64,000 nucleotides of DNA from Actinomycetota bacterium (lineage in GTDB: Bacteria > Actinomycetota > Actinomycetes > Nanopelagicales > Nanopelagicaceae), in assembly GCA_005800815.1 (NCBI GenBank), contig SYEK01000011.1:1-64000 (forward strand), given 5' to 3'. The translations under genes were made by a program, and so were the position numbers. Below the pieces are notes generated by a model. The model did not search any database. It was not told the origin of the DNA and was given only the letters and a program-made list of their open reading frames with translations. Positions within the stretch are counted from its first letter, which is position 1, and every line of letters starts with the position of its first letter. Positions 36,984 through 45,731 of the stretch are shown here, piece after piece.

Positions 36984-37559
36984 ATCTCAACAACTCTTTT
37001 TACTGCCTGGGGCTACGAGGTATCAATCCTTGAATCAGTCGCGGCCTTCGTCTCCTTCATCGGTGTCTGGCTCGGGACAACTGGTCGGCGAATCACATGG
37101 CCATGGTGGGCTGCAAGCAGTGCGCTCTACATGGTCTTTTTCTACCAAGCCGATCTCTTTGCAAGTGCTGCTCTGCAGATTGTCTTTATCATGGCCGCAG
37201 TATGGGGCTGGTTTGGCTGGGCACCTACCGGAGCCGAACCTGGTGCTCTTTCAAATCGTAATAGAGTCATTTGGGCGATGGCTACGATCATCTCGGTCTC
37301 ACTTCTCACACCAATTCTCTCTAACCTTGGCGCTGCAGCGACCTGGTCTGATGCATTTCTACTCGTTGCAAGTTTGATTGCACAGATACTCATGGTCTAT
37401 GAAAAGATAGAGACCTGGATTCTATGGATCATCGTTGATGCAATCGGAACTATTCAATATGCAGTACTGGGTTATTGGTTCACAGCCGTTTTGTATCTTG
37501 CCTTTACAGTTATTGCTGTGATCGGCTGGAAGCGTTGGAATGTCTCTTATAGCCATTGA
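36984..37559 (+). CDS. pnuT: PnuT-type thiamine transporter (PnuC family), no canonical start codon
   Basis: PnuC-fold vitamin transporter with about seven membrane segments; the TPP riboswitch in front identifies thiamine as the likely substrate. The conserved N-terminal region (TAWGYEVSILESVAAF, then LGTTGRRITWPWW) is encoded upstream of the first in-frame ATG (37131). No ATG, GTG or TTG exists in frame before it. A start at the ATC at 36984, 9 bases after GGAAGG, would give 191 residues. The alternative is an A5 tract (36975-36979): with one A fewer, an ATG at 36965 comes into frame. It overlaps the next gene by 20 bases. Confidence 0.75.
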   Translation: MSTTLFTAWGYEVSILESVAAFVSFIGVWLGTTGRRITWPWWAASSALYMVFFYQADLFASAALQIVFIMAAVWGWFGWAPTGAEPGALSNRNRVIWAMATIISVSLLTPILSNLGAAATWSDAFLLVASLIAQILMVYEKIETWILWIIVDAIGTIQYAVLGYWFTAVLYLAFTVIAVIGWKRWNVSYSH

Positions 37560-38037
37560 TGGTCCCGCTGGAGCAGGAAAAACTACTCTAGCAACACAGA
37601 TGTATAAGGAACTTTCTCACAATGAGTCTGTCGTAATCATCCATATGGATGATTTATACAATGGTTGGCACAACGCACTCAATGATGATTTAACTTGGAA
37701 GTTAAAGGCTATCGTCAATGCATTCTTGACAAAGAACGAGCTCTTGATTCCCATTTTTAATTGGGCGACTATGTCCTTTGAATCATCCCAACTGCTTGTT
37801 CCAAGTGATATCCTAATTATTGAGGGTGTTGGCGCCGGCCAAAAAGTAGTGCGTGATGGTGGAGCGATCCTGTACTGGCTCGATATCGAACCCGAAGAGG
37901 GCTTAGCCCGTGTTATAGCCCGAGATGGCATTGGGATAGAGATCCATATGCGCCAATGGCAGGTGGATCAGGAGGCGCATTTTCAACGTGATGCAACGCG
38001 CGAGCATGCAACCCACGTACTTACTTCACATCCCTGA
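37540..38037 (+). CDS. P-loop kinase, uridine kinase-like, in the TPP-riboswitch operon
   Basis: A 165-residue P-loop protein with Walker A GPAGAGKTT near the start, the HMDDLYNGW substrate-loop motif and a SDILIIEGVGAG Walker B-like strand, resembling uridine/phosphoribulokinase-type small-molecule kinases. It overlaps the pnuT gene by 20 bases and should be under the same riboswitch. This suggests it phosphorylates the imported vitamin, as NadR and NrtR-linked kinases do for PnuC. A thiamine kinase role is an inference; no thiamine-specific domain is recognised. Confidence 0.75.
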   Translation: MSLIAIDGPAGAGKTTLATQMYKELSHNESVVIIHMDDLYNGWHNALNDDLTWKLKAIVNAFLTKNELLIPIFNWATMSFESSQLLVPSDILIIEGVGAGQKVVRDGGAILYWLDIEPEEGLARVIARDGIGIEIHMRQWQVDQEAHFQRDATREHATHVLTSHP

Positions 38038-38058
38038 TGGGCGCGCCCCGCGCCCATC
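38036..38058 (+). terminator. Strong hairpin after the kinase gene
   Basis: A perfect 10-bp stem (38036-38045 with 38049-38058, mostly G-C) with a CCC loop starts within the kinase stop codon. No T-run follows, so it may stop transcription inefficiently or protect the 3' end. Confidence 0.55.
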
Positions 38059-38074
38059 TCTCAGGCGCAATCCA

Positions 38075-38080
38075 TAAAAT
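38075..38080 (+). promoter_or_regulatory. Leaderless -10 box for the PASTA kinase gene
   Basis: TAAAAT lies 6 bases before the ATG at 38087, placing the transcript start at about the start codon. Confidence 0.5.
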
Positions 38081-38086
38081 TCACAC

Positions 38087-39982
38087 ATGTCGGATCTATC
38101 GGGTGAGCTCATTGATAGTCGCTATCAGCTGATTCAACAGGTCGCTCATGGTGGGATGGCCTCGATCTATGAGGCGATTGATACTCGTCTGGACCGTAAA
38201 GTCGCAGTCAAAATCATGCATCCGCATTTGGCCCAAGATGAGGCCTTCGTTAATCGATTCATACGTGAAGCAAAGGCGGCAGCAGCCCTGACTCATCCAA
38301 ATATTGTCGCAGTACAGGATCAAGGCTGGAATCAAGGTGGCATACCCGCAGTCTTTTTGGTGATGGAGTTTATCGAGGGCAGCACCCTGCGTGAGTATCT
38401 CAATGAGCGTGGACGATTCGAATTCAATGATGCGATCAATTATCTGACCCCCATCCTTAGCGCCCTTTCGGCGGCTCACGCAATTGGGATTGTTCATCGG
38501 GATATCAAGCCTGAGAATATTTTGATCTCGAAGGAGGGGAGGATTAAGATCGCCGACTTTGGTCTGGCTCGCGGGGAGATTATTGGCTCTACGATGACGG
38601 CAGAATCAAGTGTAATTCTCGGCTCAGTTTCATATCTAGCCCCCGAGCAAGTACAACGGGGTGTTTCCGATGCACGAAGCGATGTTTACGCCCTTGCCAT
38701 CCTCGCATTCGAGATGCTCACTGGTGAAAGGCCATTTCTCGGTGAGACCCCTATTCAAATTGCATTCATGCATGTCAATCAAGACATTCCATCGCTTCGC
38801 TCCAAGCGCAAAGAACTCCCTCAAGCACTCGATGAATTAATTTGTCGGGCAGCTCATAGAGACCCTGATTTACGCCCACGCAATGCGGGTGAGTTCCTCG
38901 CGCAGCTGCAGAGGATTGCGGCAGAGATAGATCCGAAGAAGAATCAGATGAGATTGGATCTTGATCTACCAGTCGATCCGATTCGAGAAAAACCGCGCTC
39001 TAAGCCAAAACGGGAGATTCTTACTCAAGCCATTACTGAGTTGAAAGAGAGCACACAAGAGGTTCGTCGAAGTGCCGATAAAAAGCAGCGAGCCAGTAGG
39101 CGTGTGCGACGTAACCGAAAAGTTGCTCTGGTCCTTGCCGTCATCCTGGGCATCGGTGGCTGGTACACACTCATAGGACCTGGCTCTCGGATAGTTGTTC
39201 CATCAACAATCGGGGGCTCATACGATGAGGCGCTCTCACTGCTGACACCTTTGGGAATAACCAATGTCATCGCTAAAAAACGATTTGATGAGGAGGTCGC
39301 AGCAGGCACTGTTATCGAATCAGATCCGCAGGCAGGAGGGCGAATAGACTCTGGTGACTCAGTGACTTTGATAGTCTCCAAAGGTGCTGAGCGTTTTACG
39401 ATTGCATCTCTCGTCGGCTTAACAACAGCGGCAGCAACGGCTCTCATCACAAAGAACCCTTTAATGTTGGGGACAACTACCGAAATATTTAGTAACAAGA
39501 TACCAAAGGGCTTTATCATCTCCTCAGATCCACAAGCAGGTGCCCAAGTAAAGAGAGGCTCTGCAGTCAATCTCGTGGTGAGCAAAGGTGTTGAGTTGGT
39601 CTCTCTTGCATCATATGTGGGTAAGAGCGGGGAGCAGGGCCTCAATGAGCTAACAGAGGCAGGATTTGAGGTCGAAAGTTCATATGCATTTGATGAAAGA
39701 ATTCTGACCGGTGCAGTCATTTCACAGACACCTACAGGAAATATTGACGTCCCAAAGAATTCAAAGGTCAGACTGATTGTCTCAAAAGGCTCTCAATATG
39801 TTTACATTCCGAATGTGCTCTCACTTGAGGAGAGTAAGGCGGTAGCAGCGCTTAAAAACCTTGATCTTAAAGTCATCGTCAAGAAATTGGGAGTCAAAAA
39901 AATCAAAAAGACCACAAATATCTCCCCCAAGGTCGGAAGTAAAGTCAAACGTGGCAGTACGGTCACGATTACCGTAGGGTGA
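38087..39982 (+). CDS. Serine/threonine protein kinase with PASTA domains
   Basis: Transmembrane Hanks-type kinase of the PknB/PknL/StkP kind, 631 residues. The kinase domain spans about residues 13-275, with the glycine loop (VAHGGMASIYEA), lysine K42 in VAVKIMHP, HRDIKPEN with H137-R138-D139, and DFG at 157-159. A basic juxtamembrane region leads to one membrane segment near residues 346-366. About four extracellular PASTA repeats follow, each ending in a VSKG-type turn. These sense wall fragments and control growth. Near aroG, it matches the mycobacterial pknL neighbourhood. Confidence 0.95.
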   Translation: MSDLSGELIDSRYQLIQQVAHGGMASIYEAIDTRLDRKVAVKIMHPHLAQDEAFVNRFIREAKAAAALTHPNIVAVQDQGWNQGGIPAVFLVMEFIEGSTLREYLNERGRFEFNDAINYLTPILSALSAAHAIGIVHRDIKPENILISKEGRIKIADFGLARGEIIGSTMTAESSVILGSVSYLAPEQVQRGVSDARSDVYALAILAFEMLTGERPFLGETPIQIAFMHVNQDIPSLRSKRKELPQALDELICRAAHRDPDLRPRNAGEFLAQLQRIAAEIDPKKNQMRLDLDLPVDPIREKPRSKPKREILTQAITELKESTQEVRRSADKKQRASRRVRRNRKVALVLAVILGIGGWYTLIGPGSRIVVPSTIGGSYDEALSLLTPLGITNVIAKKRFDEEVAAGTVIESDPQAGGRIDSGDSVTLIVSKGAERFTIASLVGLTTAAATALITKNPLMLGTTTEIFSNKIPKGFIISSDPQAGAQVKRGSAVNLVVSKGVELVSLASYVGKSGEQGLNELTEAGFEVESSYAFDERILTGAVISQTPTGNIDVPKNSKVRLIVSKGSQYVYIPNVLSLEESKAVAALKNLDLKVIVKKLGVKKIKKTTNISPKVGSKVKRGSTVTITVG

Positions 39983-39986
39983 CTGG

Positions 39987-40850
39987 ATGTCTCAGGCGCG
40001 TTCGCGTATCGGTGCTCATACTCCAACAACTGGAGGAATGGCCAAGCGTTCGATTGAGTATGCGCAGACTACTGGAGCAGAGGTAATCCAAGTCTTCGCT
40101 TCGAGTCCACGTATGTGGGCAATGCCGGCATCAAAGCCAGATTTGGACGAGGCATTTAAGCTCAAAGCTGCAGCCCTTGATATCCAGACTTACGTACATG
40201 CCCCCTTCCTGATCAACTTAGGCTCTCCTACGCCGGCAACATATGAGAACTCATTGGCCTCAACTGCTTACTCATTACAGCGAGCCAGTGATATCGGCGC
40301 ATTGGGTGCTGTCATTCACACTGGATCTGCAGTTGATGTGAACTATCTCGAGAGAGCTTGGAGGCAGATACATGAGGGCATGATGCCGATTCTCAATGCT
40401 CTTAAAGAAGACTCACCTTTTCTCTTACTCGAGCCAACCGCAGGACAGGGACAGTCGTTAGTAAAGAAGATAGATGATCTTGAGAATTATCTCAAGGCAC
40501 TTGAGTACCATCCAAAGGTCGGTATCTGTCTTGATACCTGCCATGTCTTTGCCGCCGGCCATGACATAGCCATCAAGGGTGGTATGACTAAGGTTTTGGA
40601 TCTTCTCGTAGAAGTCGCAGGTAGGGAGCGTTTCAAATTGGTGCACGCCAATGATTCGATGGATGTCTGTGGAGCCCTCAAGGATCGCCACCAAAATATC
40701 GGAGATGGCCATATAGGGGTTGCACCCTTTGCCGAATTACTCGCTCATCCAGCAACGGCGGGTGTGCCCTTGGTATTAGAGACACCTGGCATGGAGGACA
40801 AGCACACAAGTGAAGTAGCCTTGTTGAAGTCTCTGCGAGATGAGAAGTGA
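39987..40850 (+). CDS. nfo: Deoxyribonuclease IV (AP endonuclease)
   Basis: Endonuclease IV family enzyme that cleaves at abasic sites in base excision repair. The 287-residue TIM barrel has the start RIGAHTPTTGGM, the ICLDTCHVFAAGHDI motif with zinc ligands, HANDSMDVCGALKDRHQNIGDGHIG (seen in parts) and a late VLETPGMEDK glutamate motif. It starts 4 bases after the kinase gene and couples to the next gene by a GTGA overlap. Confidence 0.93.
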   Translation: MSQARSRIGAHTPTTGGMAKRSIEYAQTTGAEVIQVFASSPRMWAMPASKPDLDEAFKLKAAALDIQTYVHAPFLINLGSPTPATYENSLASTAYSLQRASDIGALGAVIHTGSAVDVNYLERAWRQIHEGMMPILNALKEDSPFLLLEPTAGQGQSLVKKIDDLENYLKALEYHPKVGICLDTCHVFAAGHDIAIKGGMTKVLDLLVEVAGRERFKLVHANDSMDVCGALKDRHQNIGDGHIGVAPFAELLAHPATAGVPLVLETPGMEDKHTSEVALLKSLRDEK

Positions 40851-41713
40851 GCAACTCTCAACAACACCTCAAAATGAGGTTGGCACCTTGGGCACTGCTC
40901 TGTGTTTCAATGGCCTGGGGTTGGGCATTTGTGATCATGAAGGATGCCATTCAAAGACAGAGTGTCAATAACTTTCTCTTTACCCGCTTTAGTCTTGCCG
41001 TCATCGTGATGATCCTGATCCGACCAAGGGTCATCAAATTAATTGATCGGGACTTGCTCCTACGTGCAGGGGCAACTGGAGTGCTCCTTGGAGGTGGATA
41101 TATCTTTCAGACTCTGGGTCTAGCGCGCACAGGTGCTGCAATCACAGGCTTTGTCACAGGTCTCTACATTGTTTTGACCCCCCTTTTCGCCTCTCTCATC
41201 CTTGGCCAACGTGTCAGTCGTTTTACCTGGAGCTGTATCGCACTAGGCACCGCTGGGCTTGGTCTCTTATCGATTCGTGGCTGGTCGGTTGGTCTAGGAG
41301 AGCTATTGACCTTCATCAGCGCAATCCTGTTTGCACTTCATATCATCGCTCTGAGCAGATGGAGTCCGGGTCGTGACACCTATGCAATGACCGTCGTGCA
41401 ACTTGCTATGTGTGCGATTTTGGCAGGTATCGCATCTATTCCTGGTGGTTATGCACCACCTCCTGATGCCGATGTCTGGGGTGTTGTGATCTTCACTGCT
41501 GTCTTTGCTACTGCGATCGCCTTTATTATCCAGACCTGGTCACAGGCCCACATGAGTCCGATCAAAGTCGCTGTGATTCTAACGATGGAGGTTGTATTCG
41601 CGGCAATCTTCGCAGTTATCTTTGGAGGTGAAACTCTGAGTTTGCAGAGCTCGATAGGTGGAGTCATGGTTGTTGGCGCCATGTATTTGATTGTCATACG
41701 AGAAGAGAAGTAG
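40847..41713 (+). CDS. EamA/DMT family transporter
   Basis: A 288-residue drug/metabolite-type permease with ten hydrophobic segments in two EamA repeats. The first repeat begins ALLCVSMAWGWAFVIMKDAI and includes GLARTGAAITGFVTGLY; the second has SAILFALHIIALS and TMEVVFAAIFAVIFGGE. Substrate is unknown. The GTG at 40847 overlaps the nfo stop; an ATG at 40874 is a possible shorter start. Confidence 0.85.
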   Translation: MSNSQQHLKMRLAPWALLCVSMAWGWAFVIMKDAIQRQSVNNFLFTRFSLAVIVMILIRPRVIKLIDRDLLLRAGATGVLLGGGYIFQTLGLARTGAAITGFVTGLYIVLTPLFASLILGQRVSRFTWSCIALGTAGLGLLSIRGWSVGLGELLTFISAILFALHIIALSRWSPGRDTYAMTVVQLAMCAILAGIASIPGGYAPPPDADVWGVVIFTAVFATAIAFIIQTWSQAHMSPIKVAVILTMEVVFAAIFAVIFGGETLSLQSSIGGVMVVGAMYLIVIREEK

Positions 41714-41723
41714 GCTCACACAC

Positions 41724-42758
41724 ATGGCAATAGATCTTCGCTCAGATACTGTGACTCAACCATCTGCCGGTATGCGAGATGCAATTGCACATGCCCTCGT
41801 CGGTGATGATGTTTACGGTGATGATCCGACAGTCAATTCACTTGAAGAGCGCCTTGCCAAGATGTTTGGAAAAGAGGCGGGACTTTTTTCTCCCACAGGC
41901 TCTCTAGCCAATCAGTTGGCGATTCGATTGTTAGTTGCCCCGGGGGAAGAGCTAATCGCCGAGACTAACTCTCACATCGTTCGAGCCGAACTAGGTGCAG
42001 CCGCAGCCTTTAGTGGAGTGACGACCCGAACCTGGCCAGCCAAGCGCGGACTGCTAAAGGCCTCCGATGCCCTTGAGATTGCCCGCCCAGATTCTGGCCC
42101 ATATCTGGTCTCCACGACCGCCATCGCCGTTGAAAATACCCATAACTTTGGTGGTGGAACAGTCCAACCTTTACTTGAGATGCAGGAGCTGCGCAAAGGT
42201 GCAGATGAGATGGGTCTATCTCTTCATTTAGATGCCGCACGAATCTGGAATGCCCATATTGCAAGCGGTGTCTCATTTTTCGATTATGGAAAGTATTTCG
42301 ACACTATCAGTGTCTGCTTGTCCAAGGGCTTGGGTGCACCAGTCGGCTCGCTCATGCTCTCCACGAAAGAGCGGGTAGCTAAGGCTCGAGTATGGCGCAA
42401 GCGCTATGGAGCGGGCATGCGCCAAGTTGGGCTTCTGGCAGCGGCTGGCCATTACGCCCTCGATCACAATATCGCGCGTCTAGCCGATGATCACCGCCGA
42501 GCAAAGGAGTTGGCTACCACAATCGCAGCGATAGATTCATCACTTATCGATGTCTCAGGTGTGGAGACAAATATCGTTGGTTTAGATTTAACTTCACTAC
42601 CGTTTTCTGCCTCTGAACTATCTGTGCGCTGTCGTGAAAATGGTCTATGGATTAGCGCCTTGGGGCCAAAGTATGCGCGTTTAGTCACTCACATGGATTT
42701 TGATGATTCGCAGCTGCTGCAGGCGAAAGAGATTTTAAAGAAAGCCCTCGTGGCTTAG
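41724..42758 (+). CDS. Low-specificity L-threonine aldolase family protein
   Basis: PLP enzyme cleaving threonine or related beta-hydroxy amino acids to glycine and an aldehyde. From the ATG at 41724 it has 344 residues, beginning IDLRSDTVTQPSAGM with the family's VGDDVYGDDPTVN motif. The PLP lysine is in SVCLSKGLGAPVGS, and HLDAARIWNA contains the cofactor-binding Asp. Upstream codons in the frame overlap the DMT gene and are unlikely to be translated. Its end overlaps the convergent methyltransferase gene by 24 bases. Confidence 0.9.
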   Translation: MAIDLRSDTVTQPSAGMRDAIAHALVGDDVYGDDPTVNSLEERLAKMFGKEAGLFSPTGSLANQLAIRLLVAPGEELIAETNSHIVRAELGAAAAFSGVTTRTWPAKRGLLKASDALEIARPDSGPYLVSTTAIAVENTHNFGGGTVQPLLEMQELRKGADEMGLSLHLDAARIWNAHIASGVSFFDYGKYFDTISVCLSKGLGAPVGSLMLSTKERVAKARVWRKRYGAGMRQVGLLAAAGHYALDHNIARLADDHRRAKELATTIAAIDSSLIDVSGVETNIVGLDLTSLPFSASELSVRCRENGLWISALGPKYARLVTHMDFDDSQLLQAKEILKKALVA

Positions 42759-43214
42759 GAGCCACTCTTTCTTATCCACACCATAAGCGTAATTGCCCAG
42801 CGCTCCCCCTGTTTTCACGACTCGGTGACATGGTACGACTAACATGATTGCATTTGTGGCACAGGCTGTTCCTGCTGCACGCACCGCTGAAGGTGATCCC
42901 GCCTTATCTGCCAACTCTGCGTAAGAAAGAGCCTTGCCAGCAGTGATCTTACGCATCGCCCTCCAAGCCGCCTGGGAGAAGGTTGCACCCTTTTGGCGGA
43001 CTTTTATGGCATTAATTGCATCTAGATTTCCATCGAAATAATCATTGATCAGATCACAGATCACGGGTATTGATGTGACACTCTTGACGTCTCTGCCAGC
43101 TTTGAAGGCAGAGATTGTTGAGAGATTTGAAGCTATGAGGATTTGATCATCGGCTAAGAGATTCAAAGTGCCAATGGGAGTTTTAAGGGATGAGACAAGT
43201 AAAGTCACTGACAC
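42735..43214 (-). CDS. ogt: Methylated-DNA--protein-cysteine S-methyltransferase
   Basis: Suicide repair protein that removes alkyl groups from O6-alkylguanine. The 159-residue protein has a short N-terminal domain and the DNA-binding/active-site domain with FSQAAWRAMRKI, LSYAELADKAGSPSAVRAAG and the active-site VPCHRVV followed by GNYAYGVDKKEWLL. No Ada regulatory domain is present. It lies 3 bases after the DAHP synthase gene on the same strand. Confidence 0.94.
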   Translation of the reverse strand: MSVTLLVSSLKTPIGTLNLLADDQILIASNLSTISAFKAGRDVKSVTSIPVICDLINDYFDGNLDAINAIKVRQKGATFSQAAWRAMRKITAGKALSYAELADKAGSPSAVRAAGTACATNAIMLVVPCHRVVKTGGALGNYAYGVDKKEWLLSHEGFL

Positions 43215-43217
43215 AAA

Positions 43218-44564
43218 TTAGCGTTCTCGCAACATCTCTGCAACTAAAAATGCCAGTTCAAGTGCTTGTGCGTGGTTCAGACGTGGATCACATGCGCTCT
43301 CGTATTTAGTGGCTAGATCTTCGTGCGAGATTTTCTCCCCACCCCCAACACACTCGGTCACATCATCGCCAGTAAGCTCGATGTGTATCCCACCTGGGTG
43401 AGTACCAAGGGCTTTATGGACTTCAAAGAAGCCTTTGACCTCATCCATGACATCATCAAAGCTACGTGTCTTATAGCCACTTGGGGCCTCGTAGGTATTG
43501 CCATGCATTGGATCGCAGACCCACAGTACTTTTGCCCCAGATTTGGTGACTCCATCTATCAATGAGGGTAGAACTTCACGAATCTTGCCAGCACCCATAC
43601 GCGTGATAAAAGTTAGACGCCCTGGTTCGCGATCTGGATCTAAGGCTTCGATCAATGCCAATGCATCACCGACAGTTGACTTAGGGCCAAGTTTCACCCC
43701 AATCGGATTACGGACTTTGGAGGCAAAATCTATGTGAGCACCATCTAAGGCACGAGTGCGCTCTCCGATCCATATGAAGTGACCTGAAACATCATATGGA
43801 TCTCCTGTACGTGAATCGATACGGGTCAGCGCTTTTTCATACTCCAAAATAAGTGCCTCATGACTTGCAAATAAGTCTACTGATTTGAATGACTCTGGGT
43901 TAACTCCTGCTGAGTTCATAAATGCCAGGGCTCGACCAATCTCATTTGCCATTTGTTCGTATCTGACACCGACCGATGAGTCACGGATGAAGCCCTTGTT
44001 CCATTCATGGACCTGGCGAAGATCGGCGAATCCACCTTGGGTGAATGCACGCACAAGGTTGAGAGTCGCAGCCGATGTGTTGTACACACGAACTAAGCGG
44101 TTGGGATCAGGAGTCCGAGCACTTTGCGTGAATTCAAGATCGTTTACGGCATCACCTCGGTAGGCTGGCAGAGTTACATCTCCACGCGTCTCGGTATCAT
44201 TTGAGCGAGGCTTTGCAAACTGCCCAGCCATACGTCCAACCTTGATAACGGGAAGACTCGAGTGATACTGCAAGACAGCTGCCATCTGTAAGATCGTCTT
44301 GATGCGATTTCGTATCGAATCGGCAGTTGCAGCTACAAATGTCTCAGCACAATCTCCACCTTGAAGCCAGAAGGCGTTTCCATCAGCGGCTAGTGCGATA
44401 CGGGCTTTGAGATCATCGCACTCCCCAGCAAAGACAAGCGGTGGAAAGGATTTCAACTCTGCAACGGCCGCCTTAATCTGGGCGCCATCTGGGCCACCTG
44501 GCCAATTAGGTTGCTGGGCGGCGATTAAGCCGGGTGTAAAGAGAGAGTCAAGTAAGGTGCTCAT
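43218..44564 (-). CDS. aroG: 3-deoxy-7-phosphoheptulonate synthase, class II (plant type)
   Basis: First enzyme of the shikimate pathway, condensing PEP and erythrose 4-phosphate. The 448-residue protein is of the class II type typical of actinobacteria. Visible motifs are QGGDCAETF, VGRMAGQFAKPRS, ANPRG-region equivalents, KLGPKS, WVCDPMHGNT and GIHIELTGDDVTECVGG with metal and substrate residues. A TACTCT box 7 bases before the ATG suggests a leaderless mRNA. Confidence 0.96.
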   Translation of the reverse strand: MSTLLDSLFTPGLIAAQQPNWPGGPDGAQIKAAVAELKSFPPLVFAGECDDLKARIALAADGNAFWLQGGDCAETFVAATADSIRNRIKTILQMAAVLQYHSSLPVIKVGRMAGQFAKPRSNDTETRGDVTLPAYRGDAVNDLEFTQSARTPDPNRLVRVYNTSAATLNLVRAFTQGGFADLRQVHEWNKGFIRDSSVGVRYEQMANEIGRALAFMNSAGVNPESFKSVDLFASHEALILEYEKALTRIDSRTGDPYDVSGHFIWIGERTRALDGAHIDFASKVRNPIGVKLGPKSTVGDALALIEALDPDREPGRLTFITRMGAGKIREVLPSLIDGVTKSGAKVLWVCDPMHGNTYEAPSGYKTRSFDDVMDEVKGFFEVHKALGTHPGGIHIELTGDDVTECVGGGEKISHEDLATKYESACDPRLNHAQALELAFLVAEMLRER

Positions 44565-44571
44565 GGGGATA

Positions 44572-44577
44572 AGAGTA
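44572..44577 (-). promoter_or_regulatory. Leaderless -10 box for the DAHP synthase gene
   Basis: TACTCT on the minus strand ends 7 bases before the ATG at 44564, giving a transcript start near the start codon. Confidence 0.4.
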
Positions 44578-44606
44578 GAGAGTCAGATGCTATTCGCGAG
44601 ATGCGA

Positions 44607-45632
44607 TTAGCCGAAGAAAATCTCAGCCTCCTTGTAGCGCTCAATTGGAACTAATTTGAGTTTTTCAGTCGCAGATGCCAACGGGACACGGACGATATCT
44701 GTGCCGTGAAGTGCAACCATCGTGCCCCAGTCGCCTTCATGAGCGGCCGTTATCGCATGTAGGCCAAAGCGGGTGGCTAGAACTCGATCAAAGGCCGTTG
44801 GAGAACCACCACGTTGGATATGGCCCAGAACAGATGTGCGTGCCTCTGTGCCGGTCTTTGCCTCGATCTCTTGCGCGAGCCAATCACCGATCCCAGCCAG
44901 TTTGACGTGACCAAAAGAGTCCACACTCTGATCCTTCACCGCCATGTCACCATCTTGTGGGATTGCACCCTCGGCTACGACGATGATCGGGGCGTAATGG
45001 GATTTAAAGCGAGACTCCACCCATTGACAGACCTTGTCCACTGAGAACTTATGCTCGGGAATCAAAATGCACGTGGCACCTCCTGCAAGGCCTGCATGTA
45101 GTGCGATCCAGCCAGCGTGACGGCCCATAACTTCGACAATCAAGGCACGATGATGTGACTCTGCAGTTGTATGCAAGCGGTCGATGGCTTCGACGGCAAT
45201 ATTGACTGCAGTATCAAAACCAAATGTGTAATCAGTGTTATTCAAGTCATTATCAATCGTCTTTGGGACACCGATTACTTTGACACCCAGTGAGTCAAGT
45301 TTTGTCGCGACACCGAGTGTGTCTTCTCCTCCTATTGCGATCAAGGCATCAATTCCAGCCTTTGCTAAATTATCTTTGATCTTCTCAACGCCACCCTCTA
45401 TCTTGAATGGGTTTGTGCGTGATGATCCCAGGATCGTTCCGCCTCGTGGCAAGATGCCGCGAGTTGTCTCAATGGACAGCGGCATTGTGAGTCCCTCGAG
45501 TGGACCCTTCCAGCCATCACGGAAGCCAAGGAACTCGTGGCCATACTCCTTGATCCCTTTACGGACGCTGGCCCGGATAACGGCATTGAGACCAGGGCAA
45601 TCTCCCCCACCAGTGAGCACACCAATACGCAT
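44607..45632 (-). CDS. pfkA: 6-phosphofructokinase, pyrophosphate-type signature
   Basis: Glycolytic phosphofructokinase, 341 residues from the ATG at 45632 (GGAG 6 bases upstream); in-frame codons further upstream do not resemble the family. Typical motifs are GVLTGGGDCPGLNAVIR, SSRTNP, the substrate loop and EVMGRHAGW. The two residues that separate phosphoryl donors are Asp at 104 (GGEDT) and Lys at 124 (PKTIDND), the combination seen in pyrophosphate-dependent enzymes; ATP enzymes have Gly at 104. PPi dependence is therefore predicted. Confidence 0.93.
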   Translation of the reverse strand: MRIGVLTGGGDCPGLNAVIRASVRKGIKEYGHEFLGFRDGWKGPLEGLTMPLSIETTRGILPRGGTILGSSRTNPFKIEGGVEKIKDNLAKAGIDALIAIGGEDTLGVATKLDSLGVKVIGVPKTIDNDLNNTDYTFGFDTAVNIAVEAIDRLHTTAESHHRALIVEVMGRHAGWIALHAGLAGGATCILIPEHKFSVDKVCQWVESRFKSHYAPIIVVAEGAIPQDGDMAVKDQSVDSFGHVKLAGIGDWLAQEIEAKTGTEARTSVLGHIQRGGSPTAFDRVLATRFGLHAITAAHEGDWGTMVALHGTDIVRVPLASATEKLKLVPIERYKEAEIFFG

Positions 45633-45731
45633 TCTTGACTCCATAACAAAGAATTCATTGATCAAGGGCTTCATCACTGCAGTTCGCCCTACTTGTGGTC
45701 TCCTTTGACGAGCACAGTCTAGCCGTGCGAC

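Noticed and set aside
36967-37377. 136-codon plus-strand frame starting GTG just after the TPP riboswitch
   Set aside because: It overlaps the PnuT frame in another register, and its product (starting MEGKISSQQ) is serine-rich with no family resemblance. Only the frame ending at 37559 matches PnuC proteins.
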